64,000 bases of DNA from Candidatus Allofournierella merdavium (GCA_019118765.1 DWYI01000017.1:1-64000), one strand, 5' to 3'. Shown: positions 16,091-29,530, counted from the first letter of the stretch. Translations and numbers: made by a program. The notes: generated from the letters alone by a model not told the origin.

Positions 16091-16749
16091 ATCAGCTGAG
16101 TCTGGCCGGAATCGTCCCCCAGCAGCAGAAGCACCTGCCGCAGGGTGCATTTGTTCTGCCGCAGCACCTTTTCCAGCCATTTTTCGTTTTTTCCGCACCA
16201 GGCAAGATTGTCGGTCAGCGGCCGGCCGTCGATCACCAGAGGTACCATGGGGGTGCGGGCCTGGGGCGGGGGGATGTGCAGGTCTTCCCGGGTGGGGGTA
16301 TCCTTTTGCTGCATCCGGCTGACGCTCAGGGTACCGTTGGTCTCCACCAGCGCGTAGTTTACTTCGGCGGGGTCGAAGATGTCCTTGCTCCGCAGCGCTT
16401 CCAGCAGATCGCTGGCGCTGAAGCGCAGTTCCCGCAGGGTCTTCTGGTCGATCTTTCCGCCGCGGATCACCGCCACCGGCGTGCCGGACAGGATCCTGGC
16501 CGCCGTGGGGCTCAGGTAACACAGCGCGGAGGAGAGCAGTTCCAGCACCACGATCAGGCAGACCGGGGCAAGGCTGGCGGCCAGCGGTACCTCCGGCGAT
16601 TCGATGGAGATGGAGGCAAGATTGGAGATCAGGATGGTGGATACCAGTTCCGAGGGCTGCAGTTCGCCCAACTGGCGCTTTCCCATCAGCCGCATGGCGG
16701 CAACGATCAAAAGGTAGATCATCAAGGTTCGGAGCATGAGCACCAACAT
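16072..16749 (-). CDS. DUF421 (YetF-type) membrane protein
   Basis: A 225-residue protein with three N-terminal membrane helices, then the DUF421 core: MRLMGKRQLGELQPSELVST (about residues 17-36) and PVAVIRGGKIDQKTLRELR (about residues 89-107). YetF-type proteins are often encoded next to sporulation/germination genes; the biochemical role is unknown. Start ATG 16749 with GGGAGGAG; the frame upstream runs into the divergent gerAA and is not coding. It is the first gene of a pair with DUF4363 and is divergent from the ger operon. Confidence 0.85.
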   Translation of the reverse strand: MLVLMLRTLMIYLLIVAAMRLMGKRQLGELQPSELVSTILISNLASISIESPEVPLAASLAPVCLIVVLELLSSALCYLSPTAARILSGTPVAVIRGGKIDQKTLRELRFSASDLLEALRSKDIFDPAEVNYALVETNGTLSVSRMQQKDTPTREDLHIPPPQARTPMVPLVIDGRPLTDNLAWCGKNEKWLEKVLRQNKCTLRQVLLLLGDDSGQTQLIKKESR

Positions 16750-16820
16750 ACGAAACTCCTCCCGGCATGTGGTTTTGCGGCGTCGGGGCCGGGGTATACT
16801 AAGCAGCGAGGTGAAACACG

Positions 16821-18284
16821 ATGCCAAAACCCCTGTCTTGTTCGCTGAAAGCGAATGTTGCCCGCCTGAAAGAGATGTTTGGCAATTCCGCCGACCTGTA
16901 TGCAAAGCCCGTAGAGGTGCGCGGCATACCCTGCTGCCTGTGTATGTTCGAGGGCCTGTCCACCCTGGAACGGCTGTGGGTGGTGATGCTCTCGATGCTC
17001 AACGAAAGCCGCTTTGAACCCGCTGACGGGCAGGAGTTGTTCGACTATATCCAGAATCGAACCGATCTGCCGGTGGAGAACACGCCGGTGGAGGACTTTG
17101 ACGCGCTGCGCACCCAGCTCACCGCGGGCACGACGGTGATGCTCATCGACAACTGCTGTAAAGCGGTAGTGCTTTCCACTCAGAATATGCAGTTCCGCTC
17201 GGTACAGGAGCCCTCCGGCGAAGGGGACATCCGTGGCTCCCGGGAGGGCTTTTGCGACCTTGTGCGGATCAATGTGAGCCTGGTGCGCCGGCTGGTGCGC
17301 ACTGAGACGCTCACTACCCGGATCTTTCCCGTTGGCCGGCGCACGGCTACCGAGGTGGCCGTGCTGTACGACCGGGCGCTGGCAAAGCCGGATTTCGTAA
17401 ACGCCATCGTGGAAAAGCTGCAGGCGGTGGATCTTCCGGTGCTGTTTGACAGCGGCTATCTGGCGCCTTTTCTGCAGCGGGGAAGCTTCAGTTTCTTTCA
17501 GGAAGTAGGATACACCGAACGCCCGGTGACCGCCGCCGCAAAGATCTGCGAGGGCAAGATCGTGGTGCTGGTGAACGCCAGCCCCTTCGCGATGATCGTG
17601 CCCTATTTCTTCAACGAAAACTTTCAGAGCCTGGACGACTATGCCGGCAAGGCTTACTTTGCCAGCGCCGTGCGGCTGCTCAAATACACCGCGTTCCTTT
17701 TATCCGTGCTGCTGCCGGGGCTGTTCGTCTCCATCGCGGAATACACGCCGGAACTCTTCCCGCCACAGCTGCTCTACAAGGTGGCCGCCGCCGAGACGGC
17801 CACGCCTCTGCCGCTGTTCATGGAGATGATGCTGGTGATCGTGCTGCTGGAGATCATCCGGGAGGCCGGCCTGCGGCTGCCGAAGCCCATCGGCCATTCG
17901 GTGAGCCTGGTGGCCGCGCTGATCGTGGGGGACGCCGCCACCAAGGCCGGCATCATGAGCACGCCGGTGCTGATCGTCGCGGCGCTGACCACCATCTCCA
18001 TCTTCGTGATCCCCTCGCTGTACGAGCCGGCCACCGTTCTGCGGGTGCTGTTTGTGCTGGCCGGCGGTCTGTTTGGGCCCTTCGGCATGGTGACCATGTT
18101 TTTTCTGATGCTGGTGAGCATCTGCGGGATGCACTCCTTCGGCGTGCCTTACACCTCGCCGCTTGTGCCCTTTGGCCGCGGCGCGATGCGGGATGCCCTG
18201 GTGCGGATGCCCTGGCATCGGCTGGCGGACCATCCCTTTGACGTGAACGATCTGCCCGGTGGTGAACAGCAGTATGAATCATGA
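16821..18284 (+). CDS. gerAA: spore germination protein, GerA family A subunit
   Basis: A 487-residue subunit of an inner-spore-membrane nutrient receptor, a ligand-gated channel. It has two cytoplasmic N-terminal subdomains (to about residue 280), then about five membrane helices with the family motif PELFPPQLLYKVAAAE and a C-terminal PFGRGAMRDALVRMPW. Start ATG 16821 with GAGGTG. A TATACT at 16795 is a possible -10, but no clear sigma-G promoter is visible. First gene of the gerAA-AB-AC operon; its stop overlaps the next gene. Confidence 0.93.
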   Translation: MPKPLSCSLKANVARLKEMFGNSADLYAKPVEVRGIPCCLCMFEGLSTLERLWVVMLSMLNESRFEPADGQELFDYIQNRTDLPVENTPVEDFDALRTQLTAGTTVMLIDNCCKAVVLSTQNMQFRSVQEPSGEGDIRGSREGFCDLVRINVSLVRRLVRTETLTTRIFPVGRRTATEVAVLYDRALAKPDFVNAIVEKLQAVDLPVLFDSGYLAPFLQRGSFSFFQEVGYTERPVTAAAKICEGKIVVLVNASPFAMIVPYFFNENFQSLDDYAGKAYFASAVRLLKYTAFLLSVLLPGLFVSIAEYTPELFPPQLLYKVAAAETATPLPLFMEMMLVIVLLEIIREAGLRLPKPIGHSVSLVAALIVGDAATKAGIMSTPVLIVAALTTISIFVIPSLYEPATVLRVLFVLAGGLFGPFGMVTMFFLMLVSICGMHSFGVPYTSPLVPFGRGAMRDALVRMPWHRLADHPFDVNDLPGGEQQYES

Positions 18285-19287
18285 ATCGATCTTTGAGCAA
18301 AAGCAGGCGGGGGTGCTGGTGCTCGCCGCCTTTCTGACCGACAGTTTTATCCAGCCCTTCGGGCGGCAGGCCGACGTTCTGCCCGCCCGCACGGCCATCC
18401 TGTCGGGCGCCGTCCAGTTTGCCCTGCTGTGCGGGATAACGGTCCTGTACCTGCGCTGGTGCGGGCGCGGGCAGCCCGGGAGGCTCCGCTCGCTGCTTTT
18501 GTGCGGCGCGCTGGTGATCTCCATCGCGCTGGAGATCATCCAGGGTGAACGGTTTTATAACTATGTGATGCAACAACAGCTGCAGGCGCTGGTGTTTTTG
18601 ATCCTCGTGTTCGGCGCCGCCTATTACGGAGCCTTCGCCGGGGTGCAGGCGTTGGGCCGCGCGGCCTGGCCGGTGCTGGTGCTGGCGGGGGCGTCGGTGC
18701 TGGCGCTGGGTTGGTCGGTGGCGGGGCAGATGCAGTTCAGCCACCTGCAAACGCCGGCCGCGTCGCCCGAATTGCTGGCGCGGCTTGCGTTGGAGCGCTT
18801 TTATCTGCCGCCGGAACTCATCCTGCTGCCCTTTCTCTGTGGGCGGGGCGGCAGCGGGCGCGGCGCGGCCAAACTGATCGGGGTCGTTTTCCTGGTGGAC
18901 AGCCTGCTGGCATTGCTGGGGGAGATGACCCTGGGTGTCGCCTATGCAAACGAGACGCAGCCCGTGTACACCATCGCGCGGCTGGGCGGGCTGTCGGTCT
19001 TCCGCCGTCTGGACGCGCTGCATGTAGGGGTGTGGCTGTTGCTGTTCCTCATCAAGATCAGCCTGTATTTTGCCGGGTTTGTGGCGCTGTGGCAGAACAT
19101 TAAGCCGTGTAAAGGTCATGCACCTTACTGGATTGCCCTGGCCGCGGTGATGGGAGCGTTCCTGATGGTCTGGAACCAGCGCGAGGCGCAGGCGATGCTG
19201 GTCCAGCAGGTGCTGCTGGCGCTGGCGCTGGCGCTGCTGGCCGCGCCGACAAGCTGTATAGTGAAGAAGGGGAGGAAAAAACCATGA
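18274..19287 (+). CDS. gerAB: spore germination protein, GerA family B subunit (APC-fold)
   Basis: About 337 residues with ten predicted membrane helices, the amino-acid-permease-like receptor subunit that binds germinants. The start is uncertain: ATG 18274 lies inside the end of gerAA, while GTG 18259 and 18262 are in frame. None has a strong ribosome binding site, so coupling to gerAA is likely. Identity rests on hydropathy plus position between GerAA and GerAC. The ligand is unknown. Confidence 0.82.
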   Translation: MNHESIFEQKQAGVLVLAAFLTDSFIQPFGRQADVLPARTAILSGAVQFALLCGITVLYLRWCGRGQPGRLRSLLLCGALVISIALEIIQGERFYNYVMQQQLQALVFLILVFGAAYYGAFAGVQALGRAAWPVLVLAGASVLALGWSVAGQMQFSHLQTPAASPELLARLALERFYLPPELILLPFLCGRGGSGRGAAKLIGVVFLVDSLLALLGEMTLGVAYANETQPVYTIARLGGLSVFRRLDALHVGVWLLLFLIKISLYFAGFVALWQNIKPCKGHAPYWIALAAVMGAFLMVWNQREAQAMLVQQVLLALALALLAAPTSCIVKKGRKKP

Positions 19288-20306
19288 GATTCTGGCGGAT
19301 GGGCCTTGTGCTGGCTATGGCGGCGCTTCTTGCGGGCTGCACCAGCGGCGGGCTGGGAGACCGGGTGGCGGTGAAAGCGGTGTACGTTGAAAAGGAAGCG
19401 GACTACGAGGCGCGGATCCTGGTACTGGAGGCAGCGCCCAGCGCCGACACCGGCCAGGCGAGCGAACAGGCGCGTTGCCTTGCGGGCAGCGGGACGACGG
19501 TGTACGAGGCGCTGCAGGCCGCCGAACAAAGCGAGAGCAAGCGCCTGTTTTACGGGCAGAACGAGCTGCTGTTCATCGGGCCGCGGCTGATGGAAGACGG
19601 CGTGTTCGATGCCTGCCAGTATCTGGCCAGCGACACCAGCGGCAGGCCGAATATGGCGGTGTACGGCCTGGATGCGGATCCCGACACGTTTGAACAGCTG
19701 CAGCAGGAGGGTACAGAGTTTCTGAACAGTGTGGAGCAGCTGGAAAAACGGGGGCTGTTCAAAACCTATCTGTACCAGTTTGAGGGCGACAGCGGCATCA
19801 TTCCGGGGCTGTCGGTGCAGGAAAACACCGCCGCGTTTGACAAATTGACCCTCTACGGAGCGGGACGGCCAACGGCTGTCTGGAGGGGAGCAAAGGCCCA
19901 GCTTGCACGGCTGCTGGCCGGCCAGGCCGATGAGATGGAACTGACGCTGGAGCCGCTCTCGGTCAGCTTCCAGGTGCGCTCGCCCAAACTGCGCTTTGAG
20001 CCCGTGTTTACCCGGGAGGGGATGGAACTGGACGTTCGGTTCAGCGGCACGATCCAGCGGCTGGTCAGCCCCCGGGGCGCGGCTTTGCCCGGCCAGGACA
20101 GGCAGCTGGAGGAGGCCATCGACCGGGAGGTGCACAGCCTTCTGAACGAACTTGTGGACGATACGTTGAGAAAGGGCAACGACGTGTTTCTGCTGGGCAG
20201 CCGTCTGGCGAACCTGGACGAGCGTACCTGTGCAGCCATGCAGGCGGACGGACGCCTTTCGCAGGCGGGCGTGGTGCAGTTTGACTGCCTGCTGCGAATG
20301 GTTTGA
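19284..20306 (+). CDS. gerAC: spore germination lipoprotein, GerA family C subunit
   Basis: A 340-residue lipoprotein. The signal peptide MRFWRMGLVLAMAALLAGC ends in the lipobox LAGC (Cys19), giving lipid anchoring on the outer face of the inner spore membrane. The remainder matches GerAC in length and layout (YGQNELLFIGPRLMEDGV, about residues 90-107). ATGA overlap with gerAB. A terminator follows 15 bp after the stop, so the operon ends here. Confidence 0.88.
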   Translation: MRFWRMGLVLAMAALLAGCTSGGLGDRVAVKAVYVEKEADYEARILVLEAAPSADTGQASEQARCLAGSGTTVYEALQAAEQSESKRLFYGQNELLFIGPRLMEDGVFDACQYLASDTSGRPNMAVYGLDADPDTFEQLQQEGTEFLNSVEQLEKRGLFKTYLYQFEGDSGIIPGLSVQENTAAFDKLTLYGAGRPTAVWRGAKAQLARLLAGQADEMELTLEPLSVSFQVRSPKLRFEPVFTREGMELDVRFSGTIQRLVSPRGAALPGQDRQLEEAIDREVHSLLNELVDDTLRKGNDVFLLGSRLANLDERTCAAMQADGRLSQAGVVQFDCLLRMV

Positions 20307-20320
20307 AATCAGGAACGACC

Positions 20321-20353
20321 CGCCGGCCGCATCGGTTTGCGGCCGGCGTTTTT
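20321..20353 (+). terminator. terminator of the gerA operon
   Basis: CGCCGGCCGC and GCGGCCGGCG flank ATCGGTTT and are followed by TTTTT. Confidence 0.9.
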
Positions 20354-20385
20354 CTGTGCGGGTCACTTTTTGTTGCGATTGGAAA

Positions 20386-20414
20386 TTGCCATTCCGAACG
20401 GTATATTATATAAT
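20386..20414 (+). promoter_or_regulatory. promoter of hprK
   Basis: TTGCCA at 20386, 17-bp spacer, TATAAT at 20409. Confidence 0.8.
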
Positions 20415-20514
20415 AAGTGTATCTGCAGACAAGACCGGCGCTCCGCTTTTCATGGCACGGCCCAAGCCGGGCGGTGGGGCTTTGGTCCTGCGAATCAAAG
20501 AAAGGGTGTTCTTC

Positions 20515-21447
20515 ATGCCAGCGTTTTCCGTCCCGTTAAGCGACCTTGCGGCCACCTTGAAAATGGATACCATCTACGCCCCGAAGGAACTTTCCGACAT
20601 TCCGATCTACACAGCGGACGTGAACCGTCCCGGCATCATGCTGGCAGGGTACTACCAGTATTTTGACGCAAGCCGTATCCAGATCTGCGGCATGGTGGAG
20701 ATCGCCTATCTGAAAGAGCTGCCTGAAGCGGAGCGCCGCAGCCGGCTGGAAAAAATGCTTTCGCTCAAGCCCCCCGCCGTGATCATCAGCCGGGGGCTGG
20801 AGGTGCTGCCGGAATTTCTGGAGTTTGCCCGCCAGTATGAGGTTCCGCTGCTGGTCTCCACCGAGAGCACGTCCACGCTGCTCAGTTCCCTCATCAACAT
20901 TTTGAATGTGGAACTGGCCCCCCGCGTGACCCGCCACGGCGTGTTCGTGGAGGTGTACGGCGAGGGCATCCTGATCCTGGGCGACAGCGGCGTGGGCAAG
21001 AGCGAGACGGCGGTGGAACTGGTGAAGCGCGGTCACCGGCTGGTGGCGGACGACGCGGTGGAACTGCGCAAGACCTCCAACCGCACCGTTGTGGGCACCG
21101 CGCCGGAGAACATCCGCCATTTTATCGAGTTGCGGGGCATCGGCATCGTGAACGTGGCGCGGGTGTTCGGCATCGGCGCGGTCAAGGTCAGCGAGCGGGT
21201 GGATCTGGTGGTGCAGCTGGAACCCTGGGACAAGACCAAGAATTACGACCGCACCGGCCTGGAAAACGACACCTATGACATTCTGGGCGTGCAGATCCCC
21301 TGCACGGTGATTCCGGTCATGCCGGGCCGGAACCTTGCGGTCATCATCGAGACGGCGGCCATCAACAACCGCCAGAAGAAGATGGGCTACAACGCGGCAA
21401 AGGAACTGCTGGCACGTCTCGGTCTGGAGGACGACGTGAGCATTTAA
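20515..21447 (+). CDS. hprK: HPr kinase/phosphorylase
   Basis: A 310-residue sensor of glycolytic state that phosphorylates or dephosphorylates Ser46 of HPr, the switch for catabolite repression. The Walker A GDSGVGKS starts at residue 156, the usual place, and is followed by the C-terminal capsid-type motif (NLAVIIETAAINNRQKKMGY). ATG 20515 has AAAGGG upstream; the much longer open frame upstream is not supported. First of a run of closely spaced genes (PHP, glk, murB, rapZ, whiA, dnaE). No hpr or crh gene is nearby. Confidence 0.96.
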   Translation: MPAFSVPLSDLAATLKMDTIYAPKELSDIPIYTADVNRPGIMLAGYYQYFDASRIQICGMVEIAYLKELPEAERRSRLEKMLSLKPPAVIISRGLEVLPEFLEFARQYEVPLLVSTESTSTLLSSLINILNVELAPRVTRHGVFVEVYGEGILILGDSGVGKSETAVELVKRGHRLVADDAVELRKTSNRTVVGTAPENIRHFIELRGIGIVNVARVFGIGAVKVSERVDLVVQLEPWDKTKNYDRTGLENDTYDILGVQIPCTVIPVMPGRNLAVIIETAAINNRQKKMGYNAAKELLARLGLEDDVSI

Positions 21448-21468
21448 TCGGAAAGGAAGCATATCATT

Positions 21469-22218
21469 TTGTATCGGATCATTGCAGACCTGCACACCCA
21501 CACTCTTGTATCCAATCACGCATTCAACACCATCACCGAGATGGCCCGCACAGCCAGGGAGATGGGGTATCGGGCCCTTGCCGTCACCGACCACGGGCCC
21601 GCCATGCCGGATTCGCCCCACATCTGGTACTTCCACAACCTGCGGCGGCTGCCGGATGTGCTGGAGGGCATCCCGGTGCTCAAGGGGGCGGAAGTGGACG
21701 TTGTGGATCTTGAAGGCGGGCTTGACCTGCCGGAGGAGCTTCTGGCAAAGCTGGATTGGGTCACGGCCTCCATCCACACCGACTGCATGCCGGGCACCCT
21801 CACGGTGGAGCAGGCCACACATCTGTGGCTGAAGATCGCGGAAAACCCGCTGGTGGATATGATCGGCCACTCGGAGCAGGCACAGCATGTATATGACTAT
21901 GACGCCGTTGCCCGGGTGTTTGCAAGCAAGCGAAAGGTCGTGGAGCTCAACGGCAATTCCTGTGTGGTGCGGCCGGAAGGGGCCGGCAACATGAAAGCGC
22001 TGGCGCTGGCCTGTAAAAAGGCGGGGTGCCCGGTGGCGCTCAACTCGGACGCGCACTCGATTTACCAGATGCGGGCAGGGGTGGAACACCTGGTCCGGCT
22101 GCTGGAGGAGATCGATTTTCCGGAGGAACTGGTGGTGAACGGATCGCCCCAGCGGTTGCTGGAAGAGTTAAAACTGCACAACAAACCTGTTGCGGAACGT
22201 ATAGGAGGAGCATTATGA
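21469..22218 (+). CDS. PHP-domain phosphatase/hydrolase (YcdX-like)
   Basis: A 249-residue TIM-barrel metal-dependent phosphoesterase. Metal ligands are visible as DLHTHTL (residues 6-12), VTDHGPAM and ALNSDAHS near the C-terminus, the YcdX pattern. The substrate is not known. Start TTG 21469 with GAAAGGAAG upstream; no better start exists. Its stop overlaps the ATG of glk (ATGA), so coupling is likely. Confidence 0.85.
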   Translation: MYRIIADLHTHTLVSNHAFNTITEMARTAREMGYRALAVTDHGPAMPDSPHIWYFHNLRRLPDVLEGIPVLKGAEVDVVDLEGGLDLPEELLAKLDWVTASIHTDCMPGTLTVEQATHLWLKIAENPLVDMIGHSEQAQHVYDYDAVARVFASKRKVVELNGNSCVVRPEGAGNMKALALACKKAGCPVALNSDAHSIYQMRAGVEHLVRLLEEIDFPEELVVNGSPQRLLEELKLHNKPVAERIGGAL

Positions 22219-23180
22219 AAAAGTATACCATCGGCGTCGATCTGGGCGGCACCACCATCACTGCGGGCATTGTGGACGGGGATTGCAACATCATCGCAAA
22301 AAGCACCTGCGCCACCGAGTTGCCACAGCCCCAGGAGGCGATCGAACAGAAGATCGCCGATCTGTGCAAGCGGGTCCTTGCGGAAAATCAGCTTACATTC
22401 GACGACATTCAGTGGGTGGGCATCGGCACGCCCGGCAGCGTGAACAGCCAGCTGGGCGTTGTGGATTTTAACGCGAATTTCGGGTATCGGGATTGGCCGC
22501 TGCAGCAGCAGATGGAAAATCTGCTGAACTGCCAGGTCTTCATCGAGAACGACGCCAACGCGGCGGCCTATGGCGAATACATAGCCGGCGGCGCGAAGGG
22601 CGCCCGCTACGCGGTGGTCATCACGCTGGGCACCGGCATCGGCGGCGGCATCATCATCGACGGCAAGATCTTTGCCGGCTTCAACTACGCCGGCGCGGAG
22701 TTGGGCCACATGGTCATCCAGAAGGACGGCCGTGCCTGCATGTGCGGGCGAAACGGCTGCTGGGAGAAGTACGCCTCCGCCCGGGCGCTCACCGAAGACA
22801 CAAAGGCTGCGATGCTGTCCCACCCCGACAACATGATGTGGAAGCTGGTGGACGGCGATGTGAACAAGGTCAACGCCAAGACCGCTTTTCAGGGGATGCG
22901 CGCAGGCGACGAACTGGCAAAACGCCTGATCGACAAATATGTGGAGTATGTGGCCTGCGGCCTGACCAATGTGATCAACATCTTCCAGCCGGAGATCGTC
23001 TGCATCGGCGGCGGCGTTTCCCGCGAGGGTGAGGTGCTGCTGGGGCCGGTGCGCCGCCAGGTGGACTGGGAAGATTACGCCCGCGACGGCAAGCGCCGTG
23101 TCAAGATCAAGGCGGCCGAGCTGTTCAACGACGCCGGTGTGGTGGGCGCCGCCCGTCTGGGCGACCAGGTCAAGACCTGA
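22215..23180 (+). CDS. glk: ROK-family glucokinase
   Basis: A 321-residue kinase phosphorylating glucose with ATP at the start of glycolysis. DLGGTTITAGI at the N-terminus (phosphate 1), FIENDANAAAYGE (catalytic Asp), TLGTGIGGGIIIDG, and the ROK zinc motif CMCGRNGCWE (CxCGxxGCxE). ATG 22215 follows AGGAGG. Its position between hprK and downstream pfkA fits a sugar-metabolism role. Confidence 0.92.
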   Translation: MKKYTIGVDLGGTTITAGIVDGDCNIIAKSTCATELPQPQEAIEQKIADLCKRVLAENQLTFDDIQWVGIGTPGSVNSQLGVVDFNANFGYRDWPLQQQMENLLNCQVFIENDANAAAYGEYIAGGAKGARYAVVITLGTGIGGGIIIDGKIFAGFNYAGAELGHMVIQKDGRACMCGRNGCWEKYASARALTEDTKAAMLSHPDNMMWKLVDGDVNKVNAKTAFQGMRAGDELAKRLIDKYVEYVACGLTNVINIFQPEIVCIGGGVSREGEVLLGPVRRQVDWEDYARDGKRRVKIKAAELFNDAGVVGAARLGDQVKT

Positions 23181-23221
23181 GCGGCGTTTCACCGCAAATA
23201 AGTATTCGGAGGCTGAACTCT

Positions 23222-24127
23222 GTGGAGCAACTGCAGGCCCTGTGCCGGGCCTTAAAAGACGAATCCATCGACTTTCTCTGTGGGGAGCCGCTGTCCAGGC
23301 ACACGAGTTTTCACATCGGCGGTCCGGCGCGGGTGTTCTGCGCGCCGGCGGACGCCGGGCAGATGATCCGGGCGATCGAACTGTGCGAGCGGTTCGGCGT
23401 GCGCCGCTATATCCTGGGCAAAGGGTCCAATGTGCTGTTTTCCGACGCGGGGTTCGACGGGATGGTGATCAGCACCGCCGCCCTGGCCGGCGAGCCACGC
23501 TTTGAGGGGGAGATCGTCCACGCGGACGCGGGCCTGGGGCTGAACGCCCTCTGCAAGGCGGTGGCGGCCCAAAGTCTCACCGGCCTGGAATTTGCCTTTG
23601 GGATCCCCGGCAGCGTGGGCGGCGCGGTGTATATGAACGCCGGCGCCTACGGCGGCGAGATGCGCAATGTGCTGCACAGCGTGACCTTCCTGGACGATCA
23701 GGGCGCGGTGCGCACACTGCCGGTGGAGGAACTGGAACTGGGCTACCGCACCAGCATCTTCGGGCGCACCGGCTGGTGCGTGCTCAGCGCCGCGTTCCGC
23801 CTCGCCCCGGGCGACCGCCGGGAGATCGAGTCCGTGATGGAGGACCTGATGGCCCGCCGTATTGCCAAGCAGCCGCTGGAATACCCCAGCGCCGGCAGCG
23901 CGTTCAAGCGGCCCCAGGGCGCTTTCGCGGGCGCGCTGATCCAACAGTGCGGCCTGCGGGGCGCGCGGGTGGGTGGCGCGGCCATCAGCGAAAAGCACTG
24001 CGGGTTCATCATCAACCTTGGCGATGCGACCTGCGCGGACGTGCTGGCCCTGGCTGATCTTGTGAGCAAAACGGTAAAAGAGCAGACCGGCTTTGTGCTG
24101 GAAAAGGAGATCCGCGTGGTGGAGTGA
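23222..24127 (+). CDS. murB: UDP-N-acetylenolpyruvoylglucosamine reductase
   Basis: A 301-residue FAD enzyme that makes UDP-MurNAc for peptidoglycan. LGKGSNVLFSD and PGSVGGAVYMNAGAYGGE are the FAD-binding motifs; YRTSIFG and PSAGSAFKRP complete the active site of the shorter, Firmicutes-type MurB. Start GTG 23222 with CGGAGG upstream. Confidence 0.95.
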   Translation: MEQLQALCRALKDESIDFLCGEPLSRHTSFHIGGPARVFCAPADAGQMIRAIELCERFGVRRYILGKGSNVLFSDAGFDGMVISTAALAGEPRFEGEIVHADAGLGLNALCKAVAAQSLTGLEFAFGIPGSVGGAVYMNAGAYGGEMRNVLHSVTFLDDQGAVRTLPVEELELGYRTSIFGRTGWCVLSAAFRLAPGDRREIESVMEDLMARRIAKQPLEYPSAGSAFKRPQGAFAGALIQQCGLRGARVGGAAISEKHCGFIINLGDATCADVLALADLVSKTVKEQTGFVLEKEIRVVE

Positions 24128-24153
24128 GCCGGGCGGAGCGGGAAGGAAAAACC

Positions 24154-25017
24154 ATGGAACTTCTGATTGTGACCGGCCTTTCGGGCGCCGGCAAATCGCT
24201 GGCAATGAACGTGTTGGAGGATATCGGCTATTTCTGCATCGACAACATTCCGGCGGGGCTGATGCCCCGCCTTGTGGATTTTGCGCAGCAGGGCGAAAAT
24301 CTGCTGGAAAAGGTGGCGGTGGTGCTGGATGTGCGCGGCTGCCGCAGCGCCTCCGACGTGCAGGAAGCGCTGGACGGCCTGGACAAATGCGGCGTGAATT
24401 ACCGCATCCTGTTTCTGGATTGTTCCGAGGAAGTGCTGCAGCGCCGCTACAAGGAGACCCGGCGCATCCATCCGCTGACCAGCTACGAGGGAGTATCCAC
24501 CTCCCGTGCCATCGCCATGGAGCGGGAGGTGCTCCGGCCGCTTTTCGAGCGGGCGGATTTCGTGCTGGACACCTCGCTCCTTTCGCCCGCCCAGAACAAG
24601 GAGCGGATCTGCAGCCTGTTCCTTCAGGAGGAGAAGGAGGGCATGGTGCTGAACATCGTGTCCTTCGGATTCAAATACGGGCTGCCCAAGGAGGCGGACA
24701 TCGTGCTGGATGTGCGCTGCCTGCCCAACCCCTTTTATGTGCCCCAGCTCAAATCCCTCACCGGCCTCGATCAGGCCGTGGTGGACTATGTGATGGACTC
24801 GGCCGAGTCCCGGGAGTTGCTGCGCCGCATCCAGTCGCTGCTGGAATATTCGCTGCCGCTGTATGTCAAAGAGGGGAAAAGCCAGCTGACCATCGCCGTG
24901 GGATGCACCGGCGGCAAGCACCGGTCCATCACCTTTGCCCGGCTGATCGGCCGGTTTTGTGCCGGGCTGGGCTATCATCCCGCCGTCCATCATCGGGATG
25001 TGAACCGCACGGCCTGA
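24154..25017 (+). CDS. rapZ: RapZ/YvcJ-family nucleotide-binding protein
   Basis: A 287-residue P-loop protein. Walker A GLSGAGKS (residues 7-14) and the C-terminal GCTGGKHRS are diagnostic. In E. coli it is the adaptor steering RNase E to GlmZ; in Firmicutes (YvcJ) its role is less clear. ATG 24154 with GGAAGG; an upstream in-frame GTG at 24124 has no support. In many Firmicutes yvcK sits between rapZ and whiA; here it is absent. Confidence 0.93.
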   Translation: MELLIVTGLSGAGKSLAMNVLEDIGYFCIDNIPAGLMPRLVDFAQQGENLLEKVAVVLDVRGCRSASDVQEALDGLDKCGVNYRILFLDCSEEVLQRRYKETRRIHPLTSYEGVSTSRAIAMEREVLRPLFERADFVLDTSLLSPAQNKERICSLFLQEEKEGMVLNIVSFGFKYGLPKEADIVLDVRCLPNPFYVPQLKSLTGLDQAVVDYVMDSAESRELLRRIQSLLEYSLPLYVKEGKSQLTIAVGCTGGKHRSITFARLIGRFCAGLGYHPAVHHRDVNRTA

Positions 25018-25050
25018 CGGCAGGCCTGTGCTTGAAAGGAGGTGCGGCGT

Positions 25051-25960
25051 GTGAGTTTTTCCCAGGACGTGAAAAACGAGATCGTGCAAAAGAAGATCAC
25101 CCGGGAGTGCTGCGCGCTGGCCGCAAGCTACGGGATCGCCTGTTTCGGACGATATTTTGACCGGAAAGGCCTTGTGCTTCACACCGAACTGCAGGGGGTG
25201 GCGCAGTACGCCAGGCGGCTGTTCGGCATCTGCGGCATCCACGGCACCATCACCACCAAGGAACGGCCCAGCGGCCCGCTGTACGAGTTCAAGGTGGACG
25301 AGCCCGCCGAGGTGGAAGCGATGCTGCGTCTGTTCCACTGTGAAGAGGAGCAGGTCAGCCGGCATATCGACCCCCGGCTCATCCGCTGCGGGCACTGTTT
25401 TTCGGCCTTTGTGGCCTCGGCCTTTCTGTGCTGCGGCACCATGACCGACCCCCGCAAGGAGTACAATCTGGAATTCCTGTGCCCCCGCTACAACCTGGCC
25501 AGAGACCTGGAAGGGATTTTGGCGGAACACGAGTTCACCCCCCGGCGCACGGTGCGCAAAGGGGTGAATGTGATCTATGTCAAGGCCAGCGAACAGGTGG
25601 CGGACCTGCTCACCTTCATGGGGGCGGGGGGCGCCGCCATGCAGATCATGGACCACAAGCTGTTCAAGGAACTGCGCAACAAAACCAACCGGCTGAACAA
25701 CTGCGAAACGGCGAACATCGACAAGGTGGTCACCGCCAACGTGGCGGCGCGCAGGGCCATCGAGTACTTACAGCAAAACGGCGACTTTGACGCGCTGCCC
25801 GCCCCGCTGCGGCAGGCGGCGCAGCTGCGGCTGGACTGGCCGGACCTGTCGCTGGCGCAGCTGGTGGAAAAGAGCGCGGAGCCCATCAGCAAATCCGGCC
25901 TGTCCCACCGGCTGAAAAAGCTGGAACATCTGGCCGATGATCTGCGGCAAAGGAGAAGCG

Positions 25961-25968
<8 letters not shown>
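25051..25968 (+). CDS. whiA: DNA-binding protein WhiA
   Basis: A 305-residue protein with an N-terminal LAGLIDADG-like fold and a C-terminal helix-turn-helix. The helix-turn-helix end LVEKSAEPISKSGLSHRLKK is characteristic. In Bacillus WhiA affects cell division and chromosome segregation. GTG 25051 lies eight bases after AAGGAGG. It overlaps dnaE by 8 bp. Confidence 0.94.
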
Positions 25969-29419
<3,451 letters not shown>

Positions 29420-29501
29420 AAAAACGCCTGATAGCGCCATTCGCACAATTTGTTAAGAGACGGTCAGACAAAATTTGTGAACATTTCGGCACATCTTTCT
29501 T

Positions 29502-29530
29502 TTGCGTTTTTGTTGCACCGATGGTATAAT
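29502..29530 (+). promoter_or_regulatory. promoter of pfkA
   Basis: TTGCGT at 29502, 17-bp spacer, TATAAT at 29525. The roughly 95-nt leader contains GTGATAAATCAC but no recognised riboswitch. Confidence 0.75.
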